Assembly (NCBI GenBank): GCA_021295955.1
Contig: JAGWBJ010000003.1
Location: forward strand, 1-64,000
Source of the DNA: Dehalococcoidia bacterium
Lineage (GTDB): Bacteria > Chloroflexota > Dehalococcoidia > Lucifugimonadales > JAGWBF01
Reading direction: 5' to 3'
Length of the DNA: 64,000 nt
Of the stretch, positions 17,072-26,802 are shown piece after piece. The stretch's first letter is position 1. The number at the start of each line of letters is the position of its first letter. Both the position numbers and the translations under genes were made by a program. Under the pieces are notes generated by a model. It was not told the DNA's origin and did no database searches. It saw nothing but the letters and a program-made list of their open reading frames with translations.

Positions 17072-17965
17072 ATGCGAGCCACGACCCAGCTCAGGAGCCT
17101 GCTAGGGGAGCCCGGGATGCTGGTGGCGCCCGGATGCGTGGACGCCCTGTCGGGCCTGGTGGTCCGGCACCTGGGGTTCAAGGCCCTGTACGTCACCGGG
17201 TCGGGCATGGAAGCCTCCATGCTGGGGCACCCGGACATCGGCCTGAAGACCCTGACGGAGACCACGATGCAGGCTGGCCGCATAGCCGACGCCGCGGGTA
17301 TCCCGGTTATCTGCGACGGCGAGGCGGGCTTCGGCAGCTACGTGAACATGGCACGGGCCGTCCGGGAGTTTGAGAAGGCGGGGGTGGCGGCCATTCATAT
17401 CGAGGACCAAGAGACCCCGCCCAACAGCCCCAGCGTCAAGTCGCGCCGCATTCTGCCCCGGGACAGGGCCCTGGGCATGGTGAAGGCCGCGCTGGACGCC
17501 CGGACCGACCCCGACTTCGTGATCATCGCCCGCAGCGACGCCGACGAGATCTCTCTGGAGGAGCTGGTGGAGCGCAGCAACCTGTACCTGGAGGCGGGAG
17601 CCGACATGGCCATGCCCCAGATATGGAAGATCGACGGGGAGGCCTATATGGACCTCCCGGTGGACAGGGTGCTGGAAGCCCACCGCCGGGTCTGCCGTGA
17701 GGTGAACGGTCCGACCCTGGGTCTGGCCCTGCCCACGGAGGTAACCGTCGAGCAGGTCGAACGCCTGGGATACAAGATATTCATCTACCCGGGGGACGCC
17801 GTCCAGGCCTCGGTGTCGGCCATGTACGGGGTGCTGAAGGAGCTGCGGGACACGGGGACCACCAAGGGCTACTTCGACCGCAACCCCAGGATGGACGGCG
17901 CGCTCTACAAGGGCATGCTGCGCACCGACGAGTGGCTGGACCTGGAGAAGAGGTATTCCCCCTAG
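17072..17965 (+). CDS. Isocitrate lyase/PEP mutase family protein
   Basis: LVAPGCVDALSGLVVRHLGFKALYVTGSGMEAS, PVICDGEAGFGSYVNMARAVREFEKAGVAAIHIEDQ. Confidence 0.9.
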   Translation: MRATTQLRSLLGEPGMLVAPGCVDALSGLVVRHLGFKALYVTGSGMEASMLGHPDIGLKTLTETTMQAGRIADAAGIPVICDGEAGFGSYVNMARAVREFEKAGVAAIHIEDQETPPNSPSVKSRRILPRDRALGMVKAALDARTDPDFVIIARSDADEISLEELVERSNLYLEAGADMAMPQIWKIDGEAYMDLPVDRVLEAHRRVCREVNGPTLGLALPTEVTVEQVERLGYKIFIYPGDAVQASVSAMYGVLKELRDTGTTKGYFDRNPRMDGALYKGMLRTDEWLDLEKRYSP

Positions 17966-18071
17966 CGGGACCATTGCATAGCTCACCCCGGGCGCCAGTC
18001 CTCCCAACGACCCTCTGGGTGTCGTTGCTCTGAAAATAGCTTGCAGCACCCCTTTTGACGAACCGTCCAAT

Positions 18072-18210
18072 CCGTCGTTCGGGCGAAGGCCGGAACCCCA
18101 GGGAAGGGGAGCGTCATAGCCGGCAGCCGGTCTCCGCTGGCCCCGCCCTCATCGCATCCGAAGGAAGCCCCCCACCCTGGATTCCGGCTCGGGGCCGGTA
18201 TGACGGGGGG
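18072..18210. repeat. Dispersed repeat copy, degenerate, same family as 13741
   Basis: CCTGGATTCCGGCTCGGGGCCGGTATGACGG matches the 13741 copy almost exactly. Confidence 0.55.
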
Positions 18211-18260
18211 GTTGGCGCCGCCATTTTCATCCCCTTACGTGGCCTTCACAAGGCCATGGC

Positions 18261-18387
18261 AATTCCGAACGGAGCGAAGCGAAGCTGAGGAATCATCCTT
18301 GCCGACGAGGACCGGGCCGCGGCCTTGTGGCTTGGCGCGCTCGCTGTGGGGTGCCTAAGATTCCTCGCCTGCGGCTGGGAATGACAT
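18261..18387. repeat. MITE-like element with inverted ends
   Basis: left end aattccgaacggagcgaagcgaagctgaggaatca; right end aagattcctcgcctgcggctgggaatgacat reads as its reverse complement. Confidence 0.5.
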
Positions 18388-18485
18388 GCGGGGGCTGGGG
18401 ATGAAGTGTTGCACGGGAGTTGCACGGCAGCCTCCCTCAGCGGGACGGGAGTTTGGGGTAGGGCCGGCTCCTGCGTATGCCTGAG

Positions 18486-19274
18486 CTACTCTCCCCGGAA
18501 CTCGGCCCGACGCTTCTCCAGGAACGCGGCCCTGCCCTCCAGGAAGTCCCTGCTGTTGAAGTGGTCAAAGGGCAAGGCCTCCTGCGCCGGGGTCAGGGCC
18601 GTCAGGCCCGGGTCTTCGCCGACCGTCCTGACGACCTCCTTGTGGGCCTTGTGCGACAGGGGAGCCAGTCGGGCTATCCTGGCGGCGGTGTCGTAGACGT
18701 GCTCGTCGACCTGGTCGGATTCGACGACGCGGCTGACCAGACCCAGGTGTAGGGCCTCCCGGGCGTCGATCAGGCGCGCCGTCAGCAGGATGTCCATGGC
18801 GGCCGACCGGCCCGCCGTCTGGACCAGCCGGCGCATCTCCCGGTACCCGATGCATATGCCCAGTCGCGCCGCTGTGATGCCCACCCTGGCCGTGTCCGAG
18901 GCGATGCGCATGTCGCAGGCGTGGGTCAGCTCGAGTCCGCCGCCCACGCAGTAGCCCTTGATGAGGCACAGGGTAGGCTTGGACAGGCCCTCGATGGCAT
19001 CCATGGCCCCCTCCACAGCCGAGGCGTACACGCGGGCCTTGGCCGAGTTGTTGCGGTAGAGGTCGAAGTCCTTGATGTCCGCCCCGGCGGAGAAGGCCTC
19101 GTCCCCGGCTCCCCGGAAGACGACGACGCGTATGTCGTCGGCGGTTTCCAGGTCCACGGAAATCCGGTGCAGGTCCAGCCACATTGAGTAGTTGATGGCG
19201 TTGCGCTGCTCCGGCCGGTTGAACGTGACGGTGGCGATGCCGTCCCGTTGCTCCACCAGGATGTCTTGGGACAT
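18486..19274 (-). CDS. Enoyl-CoA hydratase/isomerase family protein
   Basis: [61 protein letters not shown]; start trimmed to MSQDILVEQ. Confidence 0.93.
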   Translation of the reverse strand: MSQDILVEQRDGIATVTFNRPEQRNAINYSMWLDLHRISVDLETADDIRVVVFRGAGDEAFSAGADIKDFDLYRNNSAKARVYASAVEGAMDAIEGLSKPTLCLIKGYCVGGGLELTHACDMRIASDTARVGITAARLGICIGYREMRRLVQTAGRSAAMDILLTARLIDAREALHLGLVSRVVESDQVDEHVYDTAARIARLAPLSHKAHKEVVRTVGEDPGLTALTPAQEALPFDHFNSRDFLEGRAAFLEKRRAEFRGE

Positions 19275-19343
19275 GGGGATGTCTCCTTGCGTCGGTCTGG
19301 GAACTCGGGGACCGGGGGCCCGGGTGCTCCCCGGGGGCTGGGG

Positions 19344-19433
<90 letters not shown>

Positions 19434-19545
19434 AGACTGGGGGCATTATAGCTGAGATGGGCCTGAGTCGGGAACCCATTGTGCCATTTTCCCCGGCTTC
19501 GTATCCAATCTTGACCTGTCGGGGGGCGCCTCCCACAATATCGAA

Positions 19546-20817
19546 ATGCGGGAGAAGGATAGCGCTGCCCATCACTCCGGCGTCCCCGGAGCTTACAACC
19601 GTTGGAAGTGGCGGGTGCTCCTTGCTTTCACCGCGTTCTATCTGTTCGTCTACCTGGGGCGGTTCAACTTCTGGCCCGCGGCCCCCGTCATCAAAGAGGA
19701 CCTCCAGCTTGGCCACGTCCAGATAGGGGTCATCAACGCGCTGCTGCTATGGGGGTTCGCCCTCGGCGACCTCGTCCACGGACGCCTGGCGGAGGTGTAT
19801 GGCATGCGCCTCTGGGTGATGTTGGGAGCCTGTCTGACGGCGGGTCTCAACTGGGCCGCCAGCTACGGGACATCGACCCTTACCTTCGCCCTGCCCTGGT
19901 TCGTCAACGGGTTCGTCAACGCCGCGTGCTGGAGCCCGGGCATCGCCCTGATATCCCAGTGGTGGCCCCGAGGAGAACGGGGCAGGGCCATGGGAATCGT
20001 CATGATGTCCGCCGGCGGCGCCATGTTGCTAATGTGGCTGGTAACCGGGTGGGTGGTGACCGAGATGGGATGGCGGGCCGCTTTTCGATATCCTCCCCTG
20101 GTGATAGCAGGAATGGGCGTGCTCTTCTACGCGCTGAGCCGGGACCGCCCCAGGGACGTGGGCCTCCCTGACTACGTGGAGGACGACCAGGTTTCCGCCA
20201 GGGCGGAGGAGCTGGGACGGGGGCGTCTCGGGGGTCTGGGCCCCTACTCCCGTTTGCTGACGGACGTCCAGTTCCAGATCGCCTGCCACGTGAAGGGATT
20301 GGAGAACGTGGTACGCTACGGCCTTACCACCTGGGTCCCGCTGTACTACTTCGAGAGGGCAGGTCTGGACATAACGTCCACGGTGCTGGTCACCACGGCC
20401 CTTCCCGCGGGGTACCTGGCGGCGCCCGTCCTGGGGGGCCTCGTCTCGGACAACCTGCTGCAGAGCGCCCGGAGGCCCATGGTGATGGCTTCCTGCGGCC
20501 TCAGCGCGCTGGCGTTGGTCGGCATCGCCCTGGCGCCCCCGGACAACCTGTACCTGGGGGCCGTCCTTCTTCTGATTGCCGGGTTTGCCATGAGCCTGTC
20601 ACCCATGGGGGCCCTGGCCGTGGACATCGCGGGACGGCATATGGCAGGCACCTCCTCGGGGGTGTTGGATGCCCACGGCTACCTGTACGCCGGGCTCCAG
20701 GCCATCATCTTCAGCATCGTGTTGGAAATGGCGGGCGCACCGTGGGAGGTGGTGTTCCTGGCGATGGCCTCGACCCGTGTACTCTCCGGAGTCCTGATCT
20801 CCTTCGTCAGGGTCTAG
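19546..20817 (+). CDS. MFS transporter (OPA-like)
   Basis: About 12 hydrophobic segments; YLGRFNFWPAAPVIKEDLQLGHVQIGVINALLLWGFALGDLVHGRLAEVYGMR. Confidence 0.88.
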   Translation: MREKDSAAHHSGVPGAYNRWKWRVLLAFTAFYLFVYLGRFNFWPAAPVIKEDLQLGHVQIGVINALLLWGFALGDLVHGRLAEVYGMRLWVMLGACLTAGLNWAASYGTSTLTFALPWFVNGFVNAACWSPGIALISQWWPRGERGRAMGIVMMSAGGAMLLMWLVTGWVVTEMGWRAAFRYPPLVIAGMGVLFYALSRDRPRDVGLPDYVEDDQVSARAEELGRGRLGGLGPYSRLLTDVQFQIACHVKGLENVVRYGLTTWVPLYYFERAGLDITSTVLVTTALPAGYLAAPVLGGLVSDNLLQSARRPMVMASCGLSALALVGIALAPPDNLYLGAVLLLIAGFAMSLSPMGALAVDIAGRHMAGTSSGVLDAHGYLYAGLQAIIFSIVLEMAGAPWEVVFLAMASTRVLSGVLISFVRV

Positions 20818-20924
20818 CTCCCGGCGCCCGTGGAGGACATGATGGGCTACGCGCCATCGACGGTGAGAGGAGGGCGGGGTTTGCCCGCGGTCGAAAACTC
20901 CCGGTCACAGCGTACCGTAAGCCC

Positions 20925-20953
20925 TTGACATCCTTAGGGGCTGCTAATATGAT
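20925..20953 (+). promoter_or_regulatory. Near-consensus sigma70-type promoter
   Basis: TTGACA-17 nt-TATGAT upstream of the secreted protein gene. Confidence 0.75.
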
Positions 20954-21045
20954 TATGCGTGACCTCGCCTAAGCCAGGGAGCGAGCACACTCTGGAGAGG
21001 TGCGGTCGCCTTCAAGACCCCGGTCGGACGCGTAAAGGAGGCCCG

Positions 21046-21477
21046 ATGAGGCGGTATCTGACTACTAGGCTGTCTATCATAGCTCTTGTCCTTGCGGTTG
21101 TTACGTTGATAAGCGGCGTCGCGTGGGCCGCCAACAACCCCGGTCCCAGTGCCCAGGTACAGACCTCGGTCGTGGAGATTCAGCCCATCCCCATGCAGAT
21201 CGAGGTAGGTGGCACCCTTCAGGTCGCGGGCGCCGGTTTCGAGCCCGATGAGTGGGTGCTGTTCGAGATAGTGACTGGTAGCGGTCCCAACATCGTACTG
21301 GAAGGCGGCCAGGCGAACTCGGCGGGAGCGTTCCTTGCCGATACCACCAACGCCACGGCCACAGGCGGCCTTCCCGAGACCCTCACGCAGGGGATTTACA
21401 CCATCGTGGCCCGGACCGCGGCCAGCGGCCACATCGCCAGCGCGCCCCTGGTGGTGGTAGAGGCGAAGAAGCAGTAG
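21046..21477 (+). CDS. Small secreted protein of unknown function
   Basis: AAAGGAGG RBS; signal peptide MRRYLTTRLSIIALVLAVVTLISGVAWA; beta-rich mature part. Confidence 0.75.
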   Translation: MRRYLTTRLSIIALVLAVVTLISGVAWAANNPGPSAQVQTSVVEIQPIPMQIEVGGTLQVAGAGFEPDEWVLFEIVTGSGPNIVLEGGQANSAGAFLADTTNATATGGLPETLTQGIYTIVARTAASGHIASAPLVVVEAKKQ

Positions 21478-21503
21478 TCTCAAGGCGTAGGAATCGACCG
21501 TGA

Positions 21504-21533
21504 ACAGGGGGCCTCTAGAAAGAGGCCCCCTGT
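21504..21533. terminator. Strong hairpin terminator
   Basis: ACAGGGGGCCTCT-AGAA-AGAGGCCCCCTGT, perfect 13-bp stem; short T-poor tail GATTTGT. Confidence 0.75.
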
Positions 21534-21597
21534 GATTTGTCCCCAGGGACAGTGATGGACGGCGGTCGAGCCGGCCCAACGCGGCCGGTGGGGGCCG

Positions 21598-22788
21598 TTA
21601 CCCCTGGGTCCGGCTGAGCTTGAGTTTCCGGATGCGCCGGCCCAGTAAGGACACGACTTCTATCCGCAGGCCGTCGTGGGTCACCGAGTCCCCCATCTGA
21701 GGTATCTTGCCCAGGGAGGTGTACACCAGGCCTCCCACGGTGTCCACGTCGTCCTGGCGCAAGGGGCTAGACAGCAGGTCGGACAGGTACTCCAGGCTCA
21801 CACGGGCGTCGGCGATTATGTCCCCGTTGGCCATGGGGACTACCCTTGGCTCCATGCCTGGGGAGAACTCGTCCTCGATCTCGCCGACGATCTCCTCCAG
21901 CAGGTCCTCCAGGGTTACCAACCCCTCTACGCCGCCGTACTCGTCGACAACCATGGCCATGTGGACGCGCTTCTCCTGCATCTCTCGCAACAGGTCGTCA
22001 AGACGCTTGGACTCGGGGGTGAAGAAGGGGGGCCGTGTCACCTCGGCCAGGGGAGGGTGCTCCTCGGTGCGGGCCAGGAAGGGCAGAAGGTCGCGAGAGT
22101 GGACGACGCCGATGATGTTGTCGGTGGTCCCCGTGTAGACGGGAATACGGCTGTGGCCGTGCTCCTGCATCGTGCTGGCCACCGTGCTTAGGGACGTGCC
22201 GGCGTCCACGGCCACCATGTCGACCCGGGACACCATGACCTCTTTGGCGGTCGACTCGTCGAGCCGGAGGATGGAGCGGATCATCAGGCGCTCCCGATCG
22301 TCCAGGGTCGCCTGGCCCTCCTCGGTGATGACTACGGTGGTGGAGTCGGGGTCCGCCTCCGTGTCCGCCGCTTCGTCTCCGGCGCCTTCCCCACCGTTGT
22401 CCGTCGCCTGAGGGAGCCTGAGGGCGCGAATGCGGAGGAGCCCGAGGAGGGGGGAGGCCAGGACGCCGGCAACGGAGGGAAACCGGCGGGACGTGATGCC
22501 GGCGGCGCCCTCCAGCAGTACCATAAACGCCAGGAAACCCAGGGCGGCGGTGGCGTGGACTCCTATCGCGGGGGACGTCGTGCCGAGCAGCAGTATCTGG
22601 AAGGAGAGGGCCGCCGCGACAACCGCCGCCAACCGGAGGTTCCTTAAGGCCAGCAAGCCCCGGGACGTGGGGTCGGCGGGCACCGGCTGGCTACCTGACA
22701 TAGCCCGGGCCCGGGCTATACCAAGGTAGAAGAAGACCACGAGGAAGAGCGCCAGGGAAAGACTGGAAGATAAGTCGTCGGTATCCAA
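21598..22788 (-). CDS. CBS-pair / CorC_HlyC membrane protein (hemolysin C family)
   Basis: N-terminal TMs, [80 protein letters not shown]. Confidence 0.92.
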   Translation of the reverse strand: MDTDDLSSSLSLALFLVVFFYLGIARARAMSGSQPVPADPTSRGLLALRNLRLAAVVAAALSFQILLLGTTSPAIGVHATAALGFLAFMVLLEGAAGITSRRFPSVAGVLASPLLGLLRIRALRLPQATDNGGEGAGDEAADTEADPDSTTVVITEEGQATLDDRERLMIRSILRLDESTAKEVMVSRVDMVAVDAGTSLSTVASTMQEHGHSRIPVYTGTTDNIIGVVHSRDLLPFLARTEEHPPLAEVTRPPFFTPESKRLDDLLREMQEKRVHMAMVVDEYGGVEGLVTLEDLLEEIVGEIEDEFSPGMEPRVVPMANGDIIADARVSLEYLSDLLSSPLRQDDVDTVGGLVYTSLGKIPQMGDSVTHDGLRIEVVSLLGRRIRKLKLSRTQG

Positions 22789-22850
22789 GCCCTGCCGTGC
22801 TCCCTACTCTGGGGAACGAGGGTGGGTCGGGTCCCCGGTTGTCGGCCTGT

Positions 22851-24215
22851 TCAAGTGGAATGAGACCTCTTGCTCTCTACCATTCTAGCAGGTACACCTA
22901 CCGCCAGTCTACCCGGAGGGACGTCCCTGGTCACGACAGCCCCCGCGCCGGTCACCGCTCCCGGGCCCACGCTGACCGGCGCCACGAGCATGGTGTCGCA
23001 GCCGATGAAGGCGCCCTCGCCCACCACGGTCCGATGCTTCTCGACCCCGTCGTAGTTGCACGTAACCATCCCCGCGCCCAGATTGGCGCCGGCCCCGATG
23101 GATGCGTCCCCTATGTAGCTGAAGTGCCCTGCGGCGACACCCCGTTCCAGACGGCTCTCCTTCACTTCCACGAAGTTCCCCAGGTGCACCCCCGTTTCCA
23201 GGTACGCCCCCGGACGGAGATGGCTGAAGGGCCCGACCTCCACCGACCCCTCGATGGTGGCCTCTTCCACGAAGGACGCCACCACTCGAGATCCGTCGCC
23301 TATGGACGAGTCCCTAATGACGGTGCCCGGTCCGATGGTGCAGGCCTCCCCGATGGTGGAGGCGCCCAGCACCATGGTGTTGGGCTGGATCACCGTGTCC
23401 CGGCCCAGGACCACCGAGGCGTCCAGGAAGGTGGAGCCGGGGTCGACGAGGGTCACGCCCTCCAGCATCCATCGGTCCCGGACCCTGTTTCTCGCCTCGG
23501 CTTCGGCCCAGGCCAGGTGCCTGCGGTCGTTGACTCCCATCACCTCCGACGGGTCTCGGACCAGGAAGGCATCGGCGCCTCCGGGCCTGGAGGCCGCCAT
23601 GGGTACAAGGGACGTCAGGTACACTTCTCCGCCGGGAGAGGGCCCCACCGCCTGGAGGTTGTCCCACATCCACGAAGCCCGGAAGCAGTAGACCCCGGCG
23701 TTGGCCTCGTAGGGCGCGGCGGCGGCCTCGGGTTGGAGGTCCTGGAACTCGCATACGCCTGAGACCCTTCCGGCGGCGTCTCGCGCCACCATGCCCAGCC
23801 CGTCCCGCGGGTCGCATACGGCGGAGATGAGGGTGACCAGAGAACCGCCGGCCAAGTGGCGCTGGGACAGCTCCTGGAGGGTCTCGGCCCTGACCAGTGG
23901 GGTATCGGCGCCCAGGACCAGGACGTGGTCGGCCTGGGCCCTCAGCAGGTCGGAGGCCCGCAGCAAGGCGTCTCCCGTGCCCCGGGGCTCCTGCTGGAGG
24001 ACGTATTCCACCGACTCGCCAAACAGCCCTCTCACGGCCTCCGCGCCGTCGGGAGAGACCACGACTGCGACGCGGCCGATGCCGGCGCCTTTCAACGCGG
24101 CCACGGGATAGGTCACCATCTCCCTGCCGCAGACCTTGTGCAGAACCTTGGGTGTGCCGGACTTCATCCGGGCGCCCCTGCCCGCCGCCAGCACGACCCC
24201 CGCCCAGCGTTTCAT
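22851..24215 (-). CDS. glmU: Bifunctional UDP-GlcNAc pyrophosphorylase / GlcN-1-P acetyltransferase
   Basis: VVLAAGRGARMKSGTPKVLHKVCGREM; left-handed beta-helix with FVEVKESRLERGVAAGHFSYIGDASIGAGANLGAGMVTCNYDGVEKHRT. Confidence 0.93.
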   Translation of the reverse strand: MKRWAGVVLAAGRGARMKSGTPKVLHKVCGREMVTYPVAALKGAGIGRVAVVVSPDGAEAVRGLFGESVEYVLQQEPRGTGDALLRASDLLRAQADHVLVLGADTPLVRAETLQELSQRHLAGGSLVTLISAVCDPRDGLGMVARDAAGRVSGVCEFQDLQPEAAAAPYEANAGVYCFRASWMWDNLQAVGPSPGGEVYLTSLVPMAASRPGGADAFLVRDPSEVMGVNDRRHLAWAEAEARNRVRDRWMLEGVTLVDPGSTFLDASVVLGRDTVIQPNTMVLGASTIGEACTIGPGTVIRDSSIGDGSRVVASFVEEATIEGSVEVGPFSHLRPGAYLETGVHLGNFVEVKESRLERGVAAGHFSYIGDASIGAGANLGAGMVTCNYDGVEKHRTVVGEGAFIGCDTMLVAPVSVGPGAVTGAGAVVTRDVPPGRLAVGVPARMVESKRSHST

Positions 24216-24430
24216 AGGTGCCACCCCCTGACTCGTCGTTGCTCCACCCCGCCGCGGAATCCGCGGTCACCCTCGCGTGACTTTGCAGGTCAATGGTAAG
24301 AGGGCGTTCGCGCAAGAGTCAAGGCAAGGGGCCATGGCCGGCGGGCGGTCGCGGCAGTTTCCTGCCCGACCGAAGGCTTTCACCATGGCAGCCCGCCTGA
24401 ATCGGTCTGGCGTGCGGCCCCGGCGTTTCC

Positions 24431-24459
24431 TTGCCGGGGTCTGCCGGGGCGGTTACAAT
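24431..24459 (+). promoter_or_regulatory. Sigma70-type promoter
   Basis: TTGCCG-17 nt-TACAAT upstream of 24517. Confidence 0.5.
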
Positions 24460-24516
24460 GGTACCGGTCGCCGCGGCGCATCGGACCGTGCCGGCGACGA
24501 CGGATAGGAGGCCGCG

Positions 24517-26163
24517 ATGAAGGTGGTCGACGCCATAGCAGAGATACTGAAAAAGGAGGGGGTGGACTACCTTCCGTGCTACCCCACGACTCCCATCATC
24601 GAGGCCGCCGCCGGCGCGAAGATACGCCCCATCGTGTGCCGGCAAGAGCGGGTGGGCGTCGGCATAGCCGACGGGTTCAGCCGCGTGACCAACGGCCGCC
24701 CTCCCGGCGTGTTCGCCATGCAGTATGGGCCGGGCGCGGAGAACGCCTTCTCCGGGGTGGCCACGGCCTACTCGGACTCGGTGCCCATGCTGCTGCTGCC
24801 GGCGGGCCACCCGGGGGTGAGGATCGGGGTGCCTCCCCACTTCGACTCGGTGCGGGCCTACGAGCCTGTTACCAAGACGGTGGAGCGGATCAACACTTCG
24901 GAGCGGGTCTCCGAGATCATGCGACGGGCCTTCAGCAACCTGAAGATGGGACGGCCGGGGCCGGTCATGGTGGAGATACCGTCGGACATCGCCCTGGACG
25001 AGGCGGACGAGGCGGTATCCAAGTACCAACCGGTGCGCGCCACGTGCTCCGCAGCCAGCCCCAGGGACGTGGACGCCGCCGCCCGGGCGTTGCTGGCGGC
25101 GAGGTCCCCGGTGATATATGCCGGTCAGGGCGTCATGTATGCGGGCGCTTGCGAGGAGCTCAAGCAGCTTGCGGAGCTGGTCCAGGCGCCGGTGACGACC
25201 ACCCTGGTGGGCAAGAGCGCCTTTCCCGAGGACCATCCCCTTGCCCTGGGCACCGGGGGCGCCACCTCGGCGGGCCCGGTGGTGACCTTCCTGAAGGACG
25301 CCGACCTGGTGTTCGGGGTGGGCACCAGCTTCACCAGGCACGGCATGACCATTACCATCCCCCCTGGGAAGGTGATGGTCCAGGCCACCAACGACCCCCG
25401 GGACATCAACAAGGACTATACCATCGACCATCCCATCATCGGCGACGCCCGGCTGGTCCTGCTCCAGTTCATCGAGGCGGTGAAGGACCGGCTCGGCAAG
25501 GGCCGCCCCGCCGACGGGGAACGGGCCGCCCAGGTCAAGGCGGCCCGCGACGCCTGGCTGGCCGAGTGGATGCCCAAGCTGACCTCCGACGAGACTCCCA
25601 TGACCCCGTACCGGGTCATATGGGACCTGATGAAGACCGTGGACCCCTCGGAGGCCATCGTTACCCACGACTCGGGAAGTCCCAGGGACCAGATGATACC
25701 CTTCTACCGCGCCGCCGGACCTCGGACGTACCTGGGCTGGGGCAAGTCCCACGGCCTCGGCACGGGGCTGGGCCTCGCCATGGGAGCCAAGCTGGCGGAC
25801 CCTGACAAGCTCTGCATCAACTGGATGGGAGACGCCGCCTTCGGCATGGTGGGGCTGGACTTCGAGACCGCGGCCCGGGCCGGAGTACCCATCCTGACGA
25901 TAGTCTCCAACAACTCGACCATGGCCGCCGAGACCAACCAGATGCGCGTGTCCCACGACCTGTACAACACGCGAGACATAGGTGGAAACTACGCCGACAT
26001 GGCCAGGGCCATGGGAGGCTACTCGGAGCGGGTGGAGAAACCGTCGGAGATAGGTCCGGCGATAAAGCGCGCCAAGGAGGCCACCGAGGAGGGGCGGGCG
26101 GCCCTGCTGGAGTTCATTACGTGCTCCGAGACGGCCGCCTCCCACCGGCGCGCCTTCGGATAG
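24517..26163 (+). CDS. Thiamine pyrophosphate-requiring enzyme (acetolactate synthase-like)
   Basis: N-terminal TPP-PYR domain with VCRQERVGVGIADGFSRVTN; C-terminal INWMGDAAFGMVGLDFETAARAGVPILTIVSNN (GDG-like motif). Confidence 0.9.
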   Translation: MKVVDAIAEILKKEGVDYLPCYPTTPIIEAAAGAKIRPIVCRQERVGVGIADGFSRVTNGRPPGVFAMQYGPGAENAFSGVATAYSDSVPMLLLPAGHPGVRIGVPPHFDSVRAYEPVTKTVERINTSERVSEIMRRAFSNLKMGRPGPVMVEIPSDIALDEADEAVSKYQPVRATCSAASPRDVDAAARALLAARSPVIYAGQGVMYAGACEELKQLAELVQAPVTTTLVGKSAFPEDHPLALGTGGATSAGPVVTFLKDADLVFGVGTSFTRHGMTITIPPGKVMVQATNDPRDINKDYTIDHPIIGDARLVLLQFIEAVKDRLGKGRPADGERAAQVKAARDAWLAEWMPKLTSDETPMTPYRVIWDLMKTVDPSEAIVTHDSGSPRDQMIPFYRAAGPRTYLGWGKSHGLGTGLGLAMGAKLADPDKLCINWMGDAAFGMVGLDFETAARAGVPILTIVSNNSTMAAETNQMRVSHDLYNTRDIGGNYADMARAMGGYSERVEKPSEIGPAIKRAKEATEEGRAALLEFITCSETAASHRRAFG

Positions 26164-26233
26164 GGCGTAATCTGCGGCGCCTCCGGCCCCGTAGGATAGA
26201 CGGGGAACGCGGGAGGTGGCCGGATAGCGGGAT

Positions 26234-26767
26234 ATGGACGCAAGCAAGGCGAAATACAGGTTCGGGAGTCCCTCACGTGTTACTCCGGAGGCCATCGGCG
26301 AGCCGGGCAAGAGAACCTTCCGGCTCATCCTCGAGTCCGGGGCAGCTTCGGCGTCCCTGTGGCTGGAGAAGGAGCAGCTCTACCAGCTTGCCATCTACAT
26401 CCAGGAGATAGGCAGCTCGTTGTCCGATGCCGACGATGGACCGGGCGGCACGGCCCCGGAGCCCCAGTGGAGCGGCGGCCCCACCAACGTGGAGTTCAAG
26501 GTTGGCAGACTCGCGTTGGGCCACGACGGCTCCAACAAGTGCTTTCTGCTGCTGGCCCACGACGCCGGGGCCGAAGACGAGGGCCAGGACGAGGACATGG
26601 CCACCCTGAGCTTCTGGCTAACCGCCAGCCAGGGACGGGAGCTGGCGGCGGAGGCCCTGAAGGTCTGTGCGGCCGGCCGGCCCCGGTGCTTCCTGTGCGG
26701 CAAGCCCATCGACGCCGACGGCCACATGTGCCCCCGCGGGAACGGCCACGGCCCCGTGGACTTCTGA
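26234..26767 (+). CDS. DUF3090 family protein
   Basis: FRLILESGAASASLWLEKEQLYQLA, FKVGRLALGHD, CFLCGKPIDADGHMCPRGNGH zinc-binding C-terminus. Confidence 0.85.
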   Translation: MDASKAKYRFGSPSRVTPEAIGEPGKRTFRLILESGAASASLWLEKEQLYQLAIYIQEIGSSLSDADDGPGGTAPEPQWSGGPTNVEFKVGRLALGHDGSNKCFLLLAHDAGAEDEGQDEDMATLSFWLTASQGRELAAEALKVCAAGRPRCFLCGKPIDADGHMCPRGNGHGPVDF

Positions 26768-26802
26768 TGCCGGCGTGATCCTCCACGGCAGCTAGACCAG
26801 CA

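Noticed and set aside
24319-26328. 669-aa minus-strand ORF opposite the TPP enzyme
   Set aside because: Antisense shadow of a clear TPP-enzyme gene in GC-rich DNA; low-complexity Gly/Arg/His composition, no domain
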